DNA of 30,680 bases from Blastocatellia bacterium (GCA_003488005.1 DNND01000074.1:1-30680); one strand, 5' to 3'. Counted from the first letter of the stretch, positions 7,666-16,084 are shown. Notes: a model not told the origin generated them from the sequence alone. Made by a program: numbers and translations.

Positions 7666-9093
7666 ATGGTTATCTATCTTGAAGGTGAAGTGGACGAAGA
7701 AATTCGGCTCGATGAGATGACGCCGCGTCAGATCGTAGCTGAGCTCGACAAGCACGTCGTAGGCCAACGCAACGCGAAACGCGCGGTTGCGGTTGCGCTG
7801 CGAAATCGCATCCGGCGTCAAAAGCTGCCACTGGAAATGGCGGTGGACGTGATGCCAAAAAACATGATCATGATCGGATCTACCGGAGTGGGCAAAACAG
7901 AGATCGCCCGCCGGCTGGCGCGCATGTCCAACTCTCCTTTTCTTAAAGTCGAAGCTTCGAAATTCACCGAGGTTGGCTATGTCGGTCGCGATGTGGAAAG
8001 CATGATTCGCGACCTGACGGAAATTGCAGTCGACATGATCCGTCAGGAAAAGATCGATGAAGTCGCCGAAAAAGCCGAGTTGAATGTCGAGGAGCAAATT
8101 CTGGATTTGCTGCTGCCGCCGCCGCGCGCATCTTCGAGTTCTTACGAATTTGATCCGAGCGACGAACAGGCCTCGCAACTCGAAACGAAGGAGCCGACGC
8201 GCGACGAACAATTCCAACGGACGCGGGAAAAACTCCGAGCCCAATTGCGCGACGGTAAACTCGACAACCGGTTGGTGGAGGTGGAAATACGCGAGCGGAA
8301 TTTTCCGGTTATTGAACTCGCCGGGCCGCAGGGCGTCGAAGAGATGGGCATCAACATGAAAGACATGTTGGGCAGTATGTTTCAGGGTCGCACCAAAAAC
8401 CGCAAAATGACGGTGGATGAAGCGATTGAGCACCTGATGGCTGAAGAGGAAGAGCGCCTGATTGATATGGACCAGGTGGCGCGCGCCGCGATCGAACGCG
8501 TCGAGCAGTCAGGAATTATTTTCCTGGATGAAATCGATAAGATTGCGGGACGCGAATCGGGCCACGGGCCGGATGTTTCGCGCGAAGGAGTGCAGCGCGA
8601 CATCTTGCCAATCGTTGAAGGTACAACAGTCAATTCACGCTACGGAATGGTTCGGACGGACCACATTCTGTTCATCGCTGCCGGCGCTTTTCACGTTTCC
8701 AAACCGGCGGATCTCATTCCTGAATTGCAGGGCCGCTTTCCGATCCGCGTCGAACTGGAATCCCTGACGGTCGATGACTTCAAACGGATTCTTACCGAGC
8801 CGAAAAACGCTTTGATAAAACAGTACCAGGCGATGATGGCGACCGAAGAAGTGATCCTTGAGTTCACTGACGATGCCATCGACTCGATTGCGAACTTTGC
8901 CGCGCGAGTGAACGAAAACACCGAGAACATCGGTGCGCGTCGTTTGCAAACAATCATGGAAAAGTTGCTCGAAGAGATAAGTTTCGAAGGTCCCGATCTC
9001 GAGCCCAAGGACCAGCGAATCGATGCGGCGTATGTTGATTCAATGCTGGCGGAGACTGTTAAGGACCAGGACCTCAGCCGCTACATTCTGTGA
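7666..9093 (+). CDS. hslU: ATP-dependent protease ATPase subunit HslU (ClpY)
   Basis: 475 aa AAA+ unfoldase that feeds substrates into HslV. The N-terminal segment LDEMTPRQIVAELDKHVVGQ is typical. Walker A GSTGVGKT lies at 71-78, the pore loop GYVGRD at 104-109, and Walker B IIFLDEIDK at 284-292. The intermediate I-domain (about 110-245) contains an acidic, low-complexity stretch around 155-185, a region that varies in the family. Sensor and arginine-finger regions occur in the stretch ending ENIGARRLQT. The C terminus DLSRYIL is the conserved tail that docks into HslV to activate it. The gene follows hslV by 52 nt, and its stop codon overlaps the start of the FN3 lipoprotein gene. Confidence 0.97.
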   Translation: MVIYLEGEVDEEIRLDEMTPRQIVAELDKHVVGQRNAKRAVAVALRNRIRRQKLPLEMAVDVMPKNMIMIGSTGVGKTEIARRLARMSNSPFLKVEASKFTEVGYVGRDVESMIRDLTEIAVDMIRQEKIDEVAEKAELNVEEQILDLLLPPPRASSSSYEFDPSDEQASQLETKEPTRDEQFQRTREKLRAQLRDGKLDNRLVEVEIRERNFPVIELAGPQGVEEMGINMKDMLGSMFQGRTKNRKMTVDEAIEHLMAEEEERLIDMDQVARAAIERVEQSGIIFLDEIDKIAGRESGHGPDVSREGVQRDILPIVEGTTVNSRYGMVRTDHILFIAAGAFHVSKPADLIPELQGRFPIRVELESLTVDDFKRILTEPKNALIKQYQAMMATEEVILEFTDDAIDSIANFAARVNENTENIGARRLQTIMEKLLEEISFEGPDLEPKDQRIDAAYVDSMLAETVKDQDLSRYIL

Positions 9094-10187
9094 AAACTAA
9101 TTCCCCACTTCAACTTGCATTGTTGGTGGCGCTGCTGGTGAGCTTTGGCGCTGCCTGCGGTAAACGCAGCCCGCCACTGCCGCCCACGGAGCGCGTACAG
9201 CAGCGAACTGAATCTCTTTCCGGCATCCAGCGCGGCAACCAGGTGATCCTTAGCTGGCCTGCGCCGCGACGTAATGCGCCGGATCCAAGTGTGCAAAGCA
9301 TTCGCCGGATAGACGTCTACCGCTTGGCCGAGAAGCCGCGCGCGCCACTGGCCCTAACCGAAGATGAATTCGCCGCAAGATCGACGCTGATTGGTTCGGT
9401 GACTTACGACGAGATCAAAAACGCGGGCGACTCGCTTACCTACACCGACAACCTGGAACTTGCGGGTGAGCCGGCGCGTTTGCGTTACGCCGTGCGATAC
9501 GTGAATGCGGCAGGACAGCGGGCAGCGTTTTCAAATTTCCTTTTACTTGAGCCGGCCGCGCGAATTGCCAAGCCGCCCACGCTGATCGCGACTGGAAAAG
9601 AAATCAGCGAAAACGCCATTACAATTTCCTGGGAGCCGCCGACGGCAAACATCGATGGCTCGACGCCCGTGAACCTGCTCGGCTACAACGTCTATCGAGT
9701 TGCGGAAACAGAAAGTGAAGTTAACCCGGCTCCTATCAACACGGCACTCATTACCGGCAACAGGTACATCGATCAAAACTTCAAGTTTGGCGAAACGTAT
9801 CGTTACCTCGTGCGCTCAGTGTCGCTCGGCACCGAAGGCGGTCAGGTCGAAAGTCTGAATTCGAATTCGATAACTGTTTCGCCGAAGGATGTGTTTGCGC
9901 CATCTGCTCCGACCGCGATCACCGTAGCAGCCGCGCCGGGCCGGCTCTCGATATTCTTTCCGGCAAATCCGGAAGCAGACATCGCCGGCTATAACATTTT
10001 CCGCTCGACTGATCCGGATCTGCCAAAGAGTCAATGGACAAAACTGAATGGCGCGCTCCTGACACGGACCACGTTCCAGGATGAGAAAGTCGAATCCGGC
10101 AAACGCTATTACTATTATCTGACTGCTGTTGACCAGGCTGGCAATGTCAGTCCGGAGTCTGAAGTTGTGTCCGAAGTAGTGCCCTAA
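9090..10187 (+). CDS. Exported FN3-repeat lipoprotein, coupled to hslU
   Basis: 365 aa. The GTG start (9090-9092) overlaps the TGA stop of hslU (GTGA), implying translational coupling. A hydrophobic signal (about 7-20) ends in FGAAC, with Cys23 as likely lipidation site; the -3 residue is Gly, so the lipobox is imperfect. The mature start CGKRSPPLPP resembles the CGxKGPL motif seen at the start of small lipoproteins such as LptM/YifL. Three fibronectin-III-like modules follow (about 44-150, 160-265, 275-362), with recurring LSWPAP / ISWEPP strands and YNVYR / YNIFR motifs. No enzyme residues are seen. It probably acts as a periplasmic binding or scaffolding protein. The link with the cytoplasmic HslVU protease is positional only. 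Confidence 0.8.
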   Translation: MKTNSPLQLALLVALLVSFGAACGKRSPPLPPTERVQQRTESLSGIQRGNQVILSWPAPRRNAPDPSVQSIRRIDVYRLAEKPRAPLALTEDEFAARSTLIGSVTYDEIKNAGDSLTYTDNLELAGEPARLRYAVRYVNAAGQRAAFSNFLLLEPAARIAKPPTLIATGKEISENAITISWEPPTANIDGSTPVNLLGYNVYRVAETESEVNPAPINTALITGNRYIDQNFKFGETYRYLVRSVSLGTEGGQVESLNSNSITVSPKDVFAPSAPTAITVAAAPGRLSIFFPANPEADIAGYNIFRSTDPDLPKSQWTKLNGALLTRTTFQDEKVESGKRYYYYLTAVDQAGNVSPESEVVSEVVP

Positions 10188-10197
10188 GACTGGGATC

Positions 10198-10214
10198 GCG
10201 GGCGTCTCGCCCGC
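10198..10214. repeat. Short GC-rich hairpin
   Basis: GCGGGCGTCTCGCCCGC forms a perfect 7-bp stem with a 3-base loop in the 54-bp gap between the FN3 lipoprotein and the FAH-family gene. No T-run follows on either strand, so it is not a classical intrinsic terminator. It may be a fragment of a dispersed repeat or an attenuating hairpin just before the next gene. Confidence 0.55.
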
Positions 10215-10241
10215 AATGAGCAGGAAAGTGCGAAAACGTTC

Positions 10242-11009
10242 ATGCGAATTGGTCGCTTCAAAAAGTCTGGGACGTCAGTTGTCAAATTTGGCGTGTTTGA
10301 CGGCGCCGCAGTGGCTAGTTCCAGCGCCTACTCCATTGAATCGGTTCTTGATGCGCCTCGGGATCATCCGATCGATGTTTCCGCGGTTCAAATGTTAGCT
10401 CCGGTCACGCCTTCGAAAATCGTGTGCGTCGGGCGTAACTACCGCGAGCACGCCGCAGAGCTCGGAAACAAAATGCCCGACGAGCCATTGCTCTTTCTCA
10501 AAGCGCCTTCCGCTGTTATTGGCAATGGTGATTGCATTCAGTTGCCGCCTGAATCGGCGCAGGTAGAACATGAAGGCGAGCTGGGCGTGGTAATCGCAAA
10601 GCACGCGCACCGGCTGGCTGAAGACGACGATCCTCTGAATTATGTTTTGGGTTACACCTGCGTCAACGATGTGACCGCGCGCGACTTGCAGCGCAAGGAC
10701 GTCCAGTTCACACGCGCAAAATCGTTCGACACGTTTTGTCCGGTTGGTCCATGGATTGAAACTGAACTCGATCCTTTGAATCTAATTGTTCAGACTCGCG
10801 TAAACGGCGTCGAGAAACAAAGCGGACGCACCGCCGACATGGCGTTTTCAGTTCCCTTTCTAATCCGCTACATCGCGAATATTATGACGCTGTTACCTGG
10901 AGATTTGATTGTTACCGGCACACCCGCGGGCGTTTCACGCTTGAATGCAGGTGATACTGTGGAAGTAGAAATAGACGGCATCGGCAGGTTGCAGAATGGC
11001 GTCTGCTAA
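10242..11009 (+). CDS. Fumarylacetoacetate hydrolase-family protein
   Basis: 255 aa. The compact N-terminal domain (about 1-52) is followed by the FAH catalytic fold. The metal ligands are visible as Glu111 and Glu113 in EHEGELGVV and Asp143 in CVNDVTARD. Other family stretches are KIVCVGRNYREHAAELG (about 59-75), LFLKAPSAVIG, SFDTFCPVGPWI and GDLIVTGTPAGVS. Enzymes of this form act on 2-hydroxy-hepta-diene-dioates, acylpyruvates or oxaloacetate by C-C cleavage, tautomerisation or decarboxylation. The exact substrate cannot be told: no aromatic-degradation genes surround it. The start MRIGRF is the standard start of this subfamily. Confidence 0.88.
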   Translation: MRIGRFKKSGTSVVKFGVFDGAAVASSSAYSIESVLDAPRDHPIDVSAVQMLAPVTPSKIVCVGRNYREHAAELGNKMPDEPLLFLKAPSAVIGNGDCIQLPPESAQVEHEGELGVVIAKHAHRLAEDDDPLNYVLGYTCVNDVTARDLQRKDVQFTRAKSFDTFCPVGPWIETELDPLNLIVQTRVNGVEKQSGRTADMAFSVPFLIRYIANIMTLLPGDLIVTGTPAGVSRLNAGDTVEVEIDGIGRLQNGVC

Positions 11010-11126
11010 AACGCAGGACTGTCTTGGTTTAGTTTTGGTCTCTGTGCGTTAGAGAGAATGGAATCAAAGGCGCCACCTGGTAACTGGTTCCTGTGCCAAT
11101 TAAGCACTAATACAACGGAGGTTCTT

Positions 11127-11777
11127 ATGAAGTTTTTTCTCGACACTGCCAACCTTGCTGAGATTCGCGAAGCCGCAGCATTCGGCATTGCTGACGGCGT
11201 GACCACGAATCCAACGTTGATTGCCAAAGAAGGCGATGTAGATTTCAAGGAACACATCGCGGCGATTTGCAAAATCGTGAGCGGCCCTGTTTCCGCCGAG
11301 TGCACCAGCGAAGAGACCGAAGGCATGCTGCAACAAGGTCGCGAGTACGCGAAAATTGCGCCTAACGTTGTGATCAAGTGTCCGTTGACGCGCGCTGGCC
11401 TGAAGGCAACCAAACAGTTATCGAGTGAAGGCATCAAGGTCAATGTCACTCTTTGCTTCTCGGCAGCTCAGGCGATCATGGCGGCCAAGGCCGGCGCTTC
11501 TTTCATCAGCCCATTCCTCGGCCGCCTGGACGACATTGGTGAGAACGGTCTGGTGCTGCTTCAGGACATCATCGACATTTATCGAAACTACTCCTGGAAA
11601 ACTGAAGTGCTCGCCGCCAGCATGCGCCATCCGATTCATGTCATCGAAGCCGCGCGCATGGGCGCCGACATTGCCACCATCCCATTCAAGGTAATCGATC
11701 AATTGTTCAATCACCCGTTAACTGACAAAGGACAGGCGCAGTTTCTCGCCGACTGGCACAAGAGCGGCAGAAAGTAG
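11127..11777 (+). CDS. tal: Short transaldolase / fructose-6-phosphate aldolase-like
   Basis: 216 aa from the ATG at 11127, which has a strong CGGAGG (11116-11121) at ideal spacing; the open frame upstream lacks family similarity. MKFFLDTANL, GVTTNPTLI, KCPLT with the Schiff-base Lys84, VNVTLCFS, SPFLGRLDD and ASMRHPIHV are diagnostic for the short TalC/FSA-type transaldolase subfamily. These cytoplasmic decameric enzymes transfer dihydroxyacetone between sugar phosphates in the non-oxidative pentose phosphate pathway, or cleave fructose 6-phosphate. The length and the residue pattern favour transaldolase, but the two activities cannot be separated with certainty by eye. The next gene overlaps or abuts the 3' end. 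Confidence 0.93.
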   Translation: MKFFLDTANLAEIREAAAFGIADGVTTNPTLIAKEGDVDFKEHIAAICKIVSGPVSAECTSEETEGMLQQGREYAKIAPNVVIKCPLTRAGLKATKQLSSEGIKVNVTLCFSAAQAIMAAKAGASFISPFLGRLDDIGENGLVLLQDIIDIYRNYSWKTEVLAASMRHPIHVIEAARMGADIATIPFKVIDQLFNHPLTDKGQAQFLADWHKSGRK

Positions 11778-11788
11778 ATTTCAAGGCC

Positions 11789-12262
11789 CTGGTTGAAGTT
11801 CAGACATTTAAATTCGATGGCCGGCCACATCGCAGCTGGCACGCTGAGTTGCTTCGTCAGGAAGGCTCGTTGCTGGTTCTGGATGGCGAGTTTGATTCGG
11901 AGATAGAGCACGATCTACTTGGAAAGATCGCCTGCGGCACACATAGCCTGGAATATTACTGGCTGGATCGTTGGTACAATGTGTTTCGCTTTTCGCAGCC
12001 GACTGGTGAGTTACGCAACTACTACTGCAACGTGAATGTGCCGCCAACTTTCAATGGAGCAGTTTTGAGTTACGTAGACCTGGACCTGGACATTCTGGTG
12101 CAGCCTGACTTTTCTTATCAGCTACTTGACGAAGAAGACTTTGAACGCAACGCGAGACTTTATGCGTATGACGATGAACTGCGCGCGAACGCACGGCGCG
12201 CGCTCGAAGAACTGGTTGCCATGATCGACACACGTGCCTTTCCGTTTACTGACGCGTCGTGA
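11789..12262 (+). CDS. DUF402 family protein, start codon uncertain
   Basis: The frame encodes a DUF402-type protein: SLEYYWLDRWYNVFRF, LRNYYCNVNVPPTF, DLDLDILVQPDFSYQLLDE and an acidic helical C terminus. Family members include nucleoside di/triphosphate-acting phosphatases and RNase-E-inhibitor-like proteins; two or more acidic residues of the DLDLD stretch would bind metal. The conserved N-terminal part VEVQTFKFDGRPHRSWHAEL lies upstream of the first ordinary start (TTG at 11849). The frame is open there, but no ATG, GTG or TTG occurs before the preceding stop. The coordinates given use a CTG at 11789; another CTG lies at 11753 within the transaldolase gene. Translation may depend on coupling to the transaldolase stop at 11775-11777. 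The family is fairly sure, the start is not. Confidence 0.75.
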   Translation: MVEVQTFKFDGRPHRSWHAELLRQEGSLLVLDGEFDSEIEHDLLGKIACGTHSLEYYWLDRWYNVFRFSQPTGELRNYYCNVNVPPTFNGAVLSYVDLDLDILVQPDFSYQLLDEEDFERNARLYAYDDELRANARRALEELVAMIDTRAFPFTDAS

Positions 12263-12281
12263 TCCAATTGTCTTTGTGCAA

Positions 12282-12357
12282 CCTCAGTGCCCTTTGTGTC
12301 TCCGTGGTTGATGCTGGACAAACCCGAGCTCACCACAAAGTCACAGAGAACTCAGAG
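12282..12357. repeat. Imperfect inverted repeat of the CACAGAG type
   Basis: CCTTTGTGTCTCCGTGGT on the left (ending 12307) faces ACCACAAAGTCACAGAGAAC on the right (from 12331), an imperfect inverted repeat with arms of about 26 bp. It fills the gap between the DUF402 gene and the carboxyltransferase gene. Similar words are common in intergenic DNA of environmental bacteria; only one copy is seen here. Confidence 0.55.
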
Positions 12358-12381
12358 ATCGCACAGAGTAGAATTTAATAA

Positions 12382-13953
12382 ATGACTTCCAAACAACAAC
12401 CCAAGCAATCCAAGTCCAAACTCGAGCTGCTAAAAGAGCGTTCGCTCAAGGCCGAAGCCGGCGGAGGCGCCGAGCGCGTTGAGAAACAACACGCCGCAAA
12501 AAAACTGACCGCGCGCGAGCGCATTGAGTTTCTGCTTGATGATGGAAGTTTTGAGGAGTTTGACAAGCTGGTAGTGCATCGTTCGAAAGACTTCGCCATG
12601 GAGCAGCAACTCTATCCCGGCGATGGCGTGGTTACCGGTCACGGATTGATTGATGGCCGCAAAGTTTTCATTTTCGCACAGGACTTTACCGTATTTGGCG
12701 GCTCCCTTTCCGAAACTCATGCAGAAAAAATTTGCAAAGTGATGGACCTGGCAATGAAGGTGGGCGCGCCTATCGTTGGCTTGAACGATTCCGGCGGTGC
12801 ACGCATTCAGGAAGGCGTGGTCAGTCTCGGCGGCTATGCGGATATTTTTCTGCGCAATACGCTGGCCAGCGGCGTTGTGCCACAAATCAGTTGCATCCTT
12901 GGACCATGCGCCGGCGGCGCCGTTTACAGTCCGGCGATCACGGACTTTAACATCATGGTCAAGGACACGTCGTACATGTTCATCACCGGCCCGGATGTTA
13001 TCAAAACGGTGACGCACCAGGATGTGACCAAAGAAGAACTGGGCGGCGCCATGACGCACAATCGCATCTCCGGCGTTGCACACTTCGCCGCCGAGTCAGA
13101 CGAACATGCATTGCAAATGGTGCGCGAACTGCTGTCGTTCATCCCTTCAAACAATCTTGACGATGCTCCCCGAGTGGTGCCAACGGATTCGCCCGACCGG
13201 ACTGAAGAAAAACTCAACACGATCGTTCCGGAAGCGTCAAATCAACCTTACGACATTCGCGAAGTGATTGCGGCGGTGGTTGATGATGGTTACTTTTTTG
13301 AGGTCCAGCAGCATCACGCGCCAAACATCTGCGTCGGTTTTGCGCGGCTCGATGGCCGCCCGGTGGGAATCGTTGCTAATCAACCGGCGTTTCTGGCCGG
13401 CGTTTTGGACATCGACGCTTCGGTCAAAGGCGCGCGCTTTGTGCGTTTCTGCGATTGCTTCAACGTGCCGCTGATTGTCTTTGAAGATGTGCCTGGTTTT
13501 TTGCCCGGCATTTCGCAGGAGCACGGCGGCATCATTCGTCACGGCGCAAAGTTGCTTTATGCGTTTGCCGAAGCGACGGTGCCGAAGCTGACAGTGATAA
13601 CCAGGAAGGCTTATGGCGGGGCCTATTGCGTGATGGCTTCAAAACACATTCGCACTGACGTTAACTTTGCCTGGCCGTCCGCCGAAATCGCGGTGATGGG
13701 CGCTGAAGGCGCAGTTGGTGTTTTGTATCGACGGGAAATTAATGAAGCGAAGGACAAAGAAGCGGCGCGCCGCTCACGCGTTATTGAGTTGGAAGATAAG
13801 TTTGCTAGTCCTTACGTCGCCGCCGAGCGAGGCTTCGTGGATGAAGTAATCGAACCTGCACTGACCAGACCCAAACTCATTCGCGCGCTTTCACTGCTCG
13901 AAAACAAACGCGACACAAACCCACCCAAAAAACACGGCAACATTCCGCTGTGA
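12382..13953 (+). CDS. Acyl-CoA (propionyl/methylmalonyl-type) carboxyltransferase beta subunit
   Basis: 523 aa, the normal length for the PccB/MmdA family. The N-terminal crotonase-like half carries KLTARERIEFLLDDGSF (41-57), LNDSGGARIQEGV (134-146) and the oxyanion-hole CAGGAVYSPA (176-185). The C-terminal half carries VEDVPGFLPG-like FEDVPGFLPG (367-376), EHGGIIRHGAK and a second oxyanion motif YGGAYCVMASKH (411-422). The subunit moves carboxyl from biotin to propionyl-CoA or a related acyl-CoA in the cytoplasm. Position 416 is Cys, where studied PccB enzymes have Asp and acetyl-CoA enzymes have Ile, so substrate choice is open. No biotin carboxylase, biotin carrier or decarboxylase gene is in the window; they must be elsewhere. 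The ATG lies in an A-rich leader. Confidence 0.93.
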   Translation: MTSKQQPKQSKSKLELLKERSLKAEAGGGAERVEKQHAAKKLTARERIEFLLDDGSFEEFDKLVVHRSKDFAMEQQLYPGDGVVTGHGLIDGRKVFIFAQDFTVFGGSLSETHAEKICKVMDLAMKVGAPIVGLNDSGGARIQEGVVSLGGYADIFLRNTLASGVVPQISCILGPCAGGAVYSPAITDFNIMVKDTSYMFITGPDVIKTVTHQDVTKEELGGAMTHNRISGVAHFAAESDEHALQMVRELLSFIPSNNLDDAPRVVPTDSPDRTEEKLNTIVPEASNQPYDIREVIAAVVDDGYFFEVQQHHAPNICVGFARLDGRPVGIVANQPAFLAGVLDIDASVKGARFVRFCDCFNVPLIVFEDVPGFLPGISQEHGGIIRHGAKLLYAFAEATVPKLTVITRKAYGGAYCVMASKHIRTDVNFAWPSAEIAVMGAEGAVGVLYRREINEAKDKEAARRSRVIELEDKFASPYVAAERGFVDEVIEPALTRPKLIRALSLLENKRDTNPPKKHGNIPL

Positions 13954-13983
13954 CCTAAGTTGGAAAGCGATGCGATAGCCCCC

Positions 13984-14147
13984 GGCCTATCCGGAACGAA
14001 AGAGCGGGGGCAAGCCCGCCTTCCCGACCTCGAGACTCTTCGACTTGCGCGATGCTTTCACGTTGAAAGCCTTTCCGCAGCGATCACCCATCAACTCTGA
14101 TCAGCTCGAGGTTAGGAAGGCGGGCTTGCCCCGCTCTTTCGTAGGCC
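13984..14147. repeat. Long palindromic element, family II
   Basis: Arms of about 37 bp (13997-14034 and 14105-14141) are near-perfect inverted repeats sharing CGAAAGAGCGGGG, CAAGCCCGCCTTCC and ending in CTCGAG. Outside them GGCCTA recurs in inverted orientation, with a 6-bp insertion (TCCGGA) in the left arm. The 70-bp centre has little structure. It sits between the convergent carboxyltransferase and VOC genes and could act as a bidirectional transcription stop, although T-runs are lacking. Only this copy is present here. Confidence 0.85.
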
Positions 14148-14167
14148 TGACACAGTTTCCGTGCAGA

Positions 14168-14656
14168 TCATTCGCCGTCATACGCCCGCTTCAAAGTCGC
14201 GATGTCGATTTTTTTCATTTGCAGCATGGCCTCCATGACCCTTTGCGCTTTCTGCGGATCTTTATCTCCAATCATCTCGATCAAAACCCTCGGAGTTATC
14301 TGCCATGACAAACCGTACTTGTCTTTAAGCCAGCCGCACTGCGACTCTTGACCGCCATCCGCAGTCAGCCTCTGCCAAAAGTTGTCGACCTCCTCCTGCG
14401 TCTCGCAATCGACGACAAAGGATATAGCCTCGGTAAATTTGAAATGCGGCCCGCCGTTTATTGCTACAAAGTTCTGCCCTTCGAGTTGGAACTCGGCGGT
14501 CATCAGCGAACCTTCCGGTCTTCCGGCGGCTTGAGCGCTTGCCTCGTTATATCGCGTGATCTTCCCGACCTTGGAATTCTTAAAAATCGAGACATAAAAA
14601 TTGACCGCCTCTTCGGCGTTGTTGTCGAACCACAGGAATGGCGTAATTTTCTGCAT
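14168..14656 (-). CDS. PhnB-like VOC family protein
   Basis: 162 aa from the ATG at 14656, which is preceded by GGAAGGGAA; the open frame starts 57 nt earlier without a ribosome site. MQKITPFLWFDNNAEEAVNF and FYVSIFKNSKVG mark the PhnB/3-demethylubiquinone-methyltransferase-like branch of the vicinal-oxygen-chelate fold. SFVVDCETQEEVDNFWQRL and CGWLKDKYGLSWQI-type segments of the second beta-alpha-beta unit follow. Despite database names such as 3-demethylubiquinone-9 methyltransferase, no methyltransferase motif exists. Family function is mostly unknown; metal-dependent small-molecule binding or resistance is typical for the fold. It is the first of three small accessory genes on this strand separated by about 215-bp gaps. 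Confidence 0.85.
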   Translation of the reverse strand: MQKITPFLWFDNNAEEAVNFYVSIFKNSKVGKITRYNEASAQAAGRPEGSLMTAEFQLEGQNFVAINGGPHFKFTEAISFVVDCETQEEVDNFWQRLTADGGQESQCGWLKDKYGLSWQITPRVLIEMIGDKDPQKAQRVMEAMLQMKKIDIATLKRAYDGE

Positions 14657-14711
14657 GCAGTGTTCCCTTCCAATTTGTATTTGATGAATTGAACTTACAA
14701 GCAACTCTAAC

Positions 14712-14790
14712 ATTTCAGAGTCTAACCTTCAGGTTGCCGTTACGCTGGGACAACGCAAGCTAAAGCTTGAACTCTGAAATTCTTGTGTCT
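14712..14790. repeat. Two-hairpin short palindromic repeat, complete copy
   Basis: A perfect 10-bp outer stem, ATTTCAGAGT (14712-14721) with ACTCTGAAAT (14771-14780), encloses two hairpins: AACCTTCAGGTT (14724-14735) and CAAGCTAAAGCTTG (14756-14769). The tail TCTTGTGTCTTG also matches the window-start copy in a loose way. The element lies in the 215-bp gap between the VOC and DUF1801 genes. The same module order is seen at 1-64, and a decayed form at 23946-23999. Confidence 0.8.
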
Positions 14791-14871
14791 TGCCGTTGCG
14801 CTTTCGCTCGCGAGTCGACGCAACTACGATTAGCCCAAATGTGACGTCAAAGAGTTTCATCATCTTGTCCT

Positions 14872-15228
14872 TCATTGTTTGGCAGTGTTCTGTTCGATCC
14901 GAGCCTTTACCAATTTTCGCACGAGTGTGGCCGGCAAAGGACTTTCTATTGGAAAACGAAGCGTGCCCTTGCTGGTATCGTAGTTCTCAAGTTCCTTCCG
15001 GTGGATCTCCAGGGGGTAACTACCGGGATAGAATGCGCAATGATTAGCCCAGGCGGCAAAGGATACCAGCATTCTGCCGTTAAGACGGAAGCCTGGCATC
15101 TGGTAGCTAATGCATTCTTCAGCTTTTGGCGCCGCTGATTTGATGTCCTTGCGAAGCTTCTCAAGCGCCGCTCGTTCAGCGCTGCTCAAACGTGCCAGAT
15201 ATTCATCGATGGTTTGTGGTTTAGACAT
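14872..15228 (-). CDS. DUF1801 family protein
   Basis: 118 aa from the ATG at 15228; the frame is open for 37 more codons upstream but without family similarity. TIDEYLARLSSAERAALEKLRK and APKAEECISYQMPGFRLNG, then MLVSFAAWANHCAFYPG, are characteristic of DUF1801 (YdhG-like) proteins. Some bacterial members have been proposed to bind iron or to act in stress responses, but no firm function is established. The fold is a small alpha/beta domain. It lies among other small genes (PhnB-like VOC, DUF4256) that tend to occur as accessory stress or detoxification genes; a shared pathway is not shown. Confidence 0.85.
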   Translation of the reverse strand: MSKPQTIDEYLARLSSAERAALEKLRKDIKSAAPKAEECISYQMPGFRLNGRMLVSFAAWANHCAFYPGSYPLEIHRKELENYDTSKGTLRFPIESPLPATLVRKLVKARIEQNTAKQ

Positions 15229-15394
15229 ACAGTTTGGATTGACTGAAGCGCGGATAGCTTCTTTCAACTTGTTTCGGTGCGGTGGTGGTTGAATGTAATC
15301 GACGCGCCCGTCCAATGAGGAACATCGAGACTGAGGCAAACAATACCGGATATACGGACCTGACTTTCGTAGCGTCCACGAGGCGAAATATTCT

Positions 15395-15412
15395 TCAACT
15401 GAATTGAATTTT
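15395..15412. repeat. Left copy of an 18-19 bp direct repeat flanking DUF4256
   Basis: TCAACTGAATTGAATTTT matches TCAACGGAATTGAATTTT at 16067-16084 in direct orientation with a single mismatch. The two copies bracket the DUF4256 gene (15439-16014). They could be remnants of a recombination or target-site duplication. Confidence 0.5.
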
Positions 15413-15438
15413 TGCCGACTTCGCCGTTGGTGAAAAAC

Positions 15439-16014
<576 letters not shown>

Positions 16015-16066
16015 ACGCTCAATTCAACAAAATAATATAGTCGAGAACCTGGTCCAATTGAGTTTA

Positions 16067-16084
16067 TCAACGGAATTGAATTTT
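16067..16084. repeat. Right copy of the direct repeat flanking DUF4256
   Basis: TCAACGGAATTGAATTTT overlaps the last codons and stop of the VWA gene. See the left copy at 15395-15412. Recombination between the two would leave the VWA reading frame closed at almost the same residue. Confidence 0.5.

Noticed and set aside
7330..8433. Long antisense open frame (367 codons) opposite hslV and hslU
   Set aside because: It is rich in His, Arg and Phe, has no family signal, and runs exactly opposite two well-conserved genes; a codon-bias shadow.
10198..10214. GC-rich hairpin as an intrinsic terminator after the FN3 lipoprotein
   Set aside because: No T-run follows on either strand, so it is listed only as a hairpin repeat.
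12430..13083. Open frame of 217 codons opposite the carboxyltransferase gene
   Set aside because: No recognisable domain; the sense strand is fully explained by a conserved enzyme.
14168..14656. Annotation of the VOC protein as a ubiquinone methyltransferase
   Set aside because: The PhnB-like branch is often given this name, but there is no SAM-binding motif; the fold is glyoxalase/VOC.
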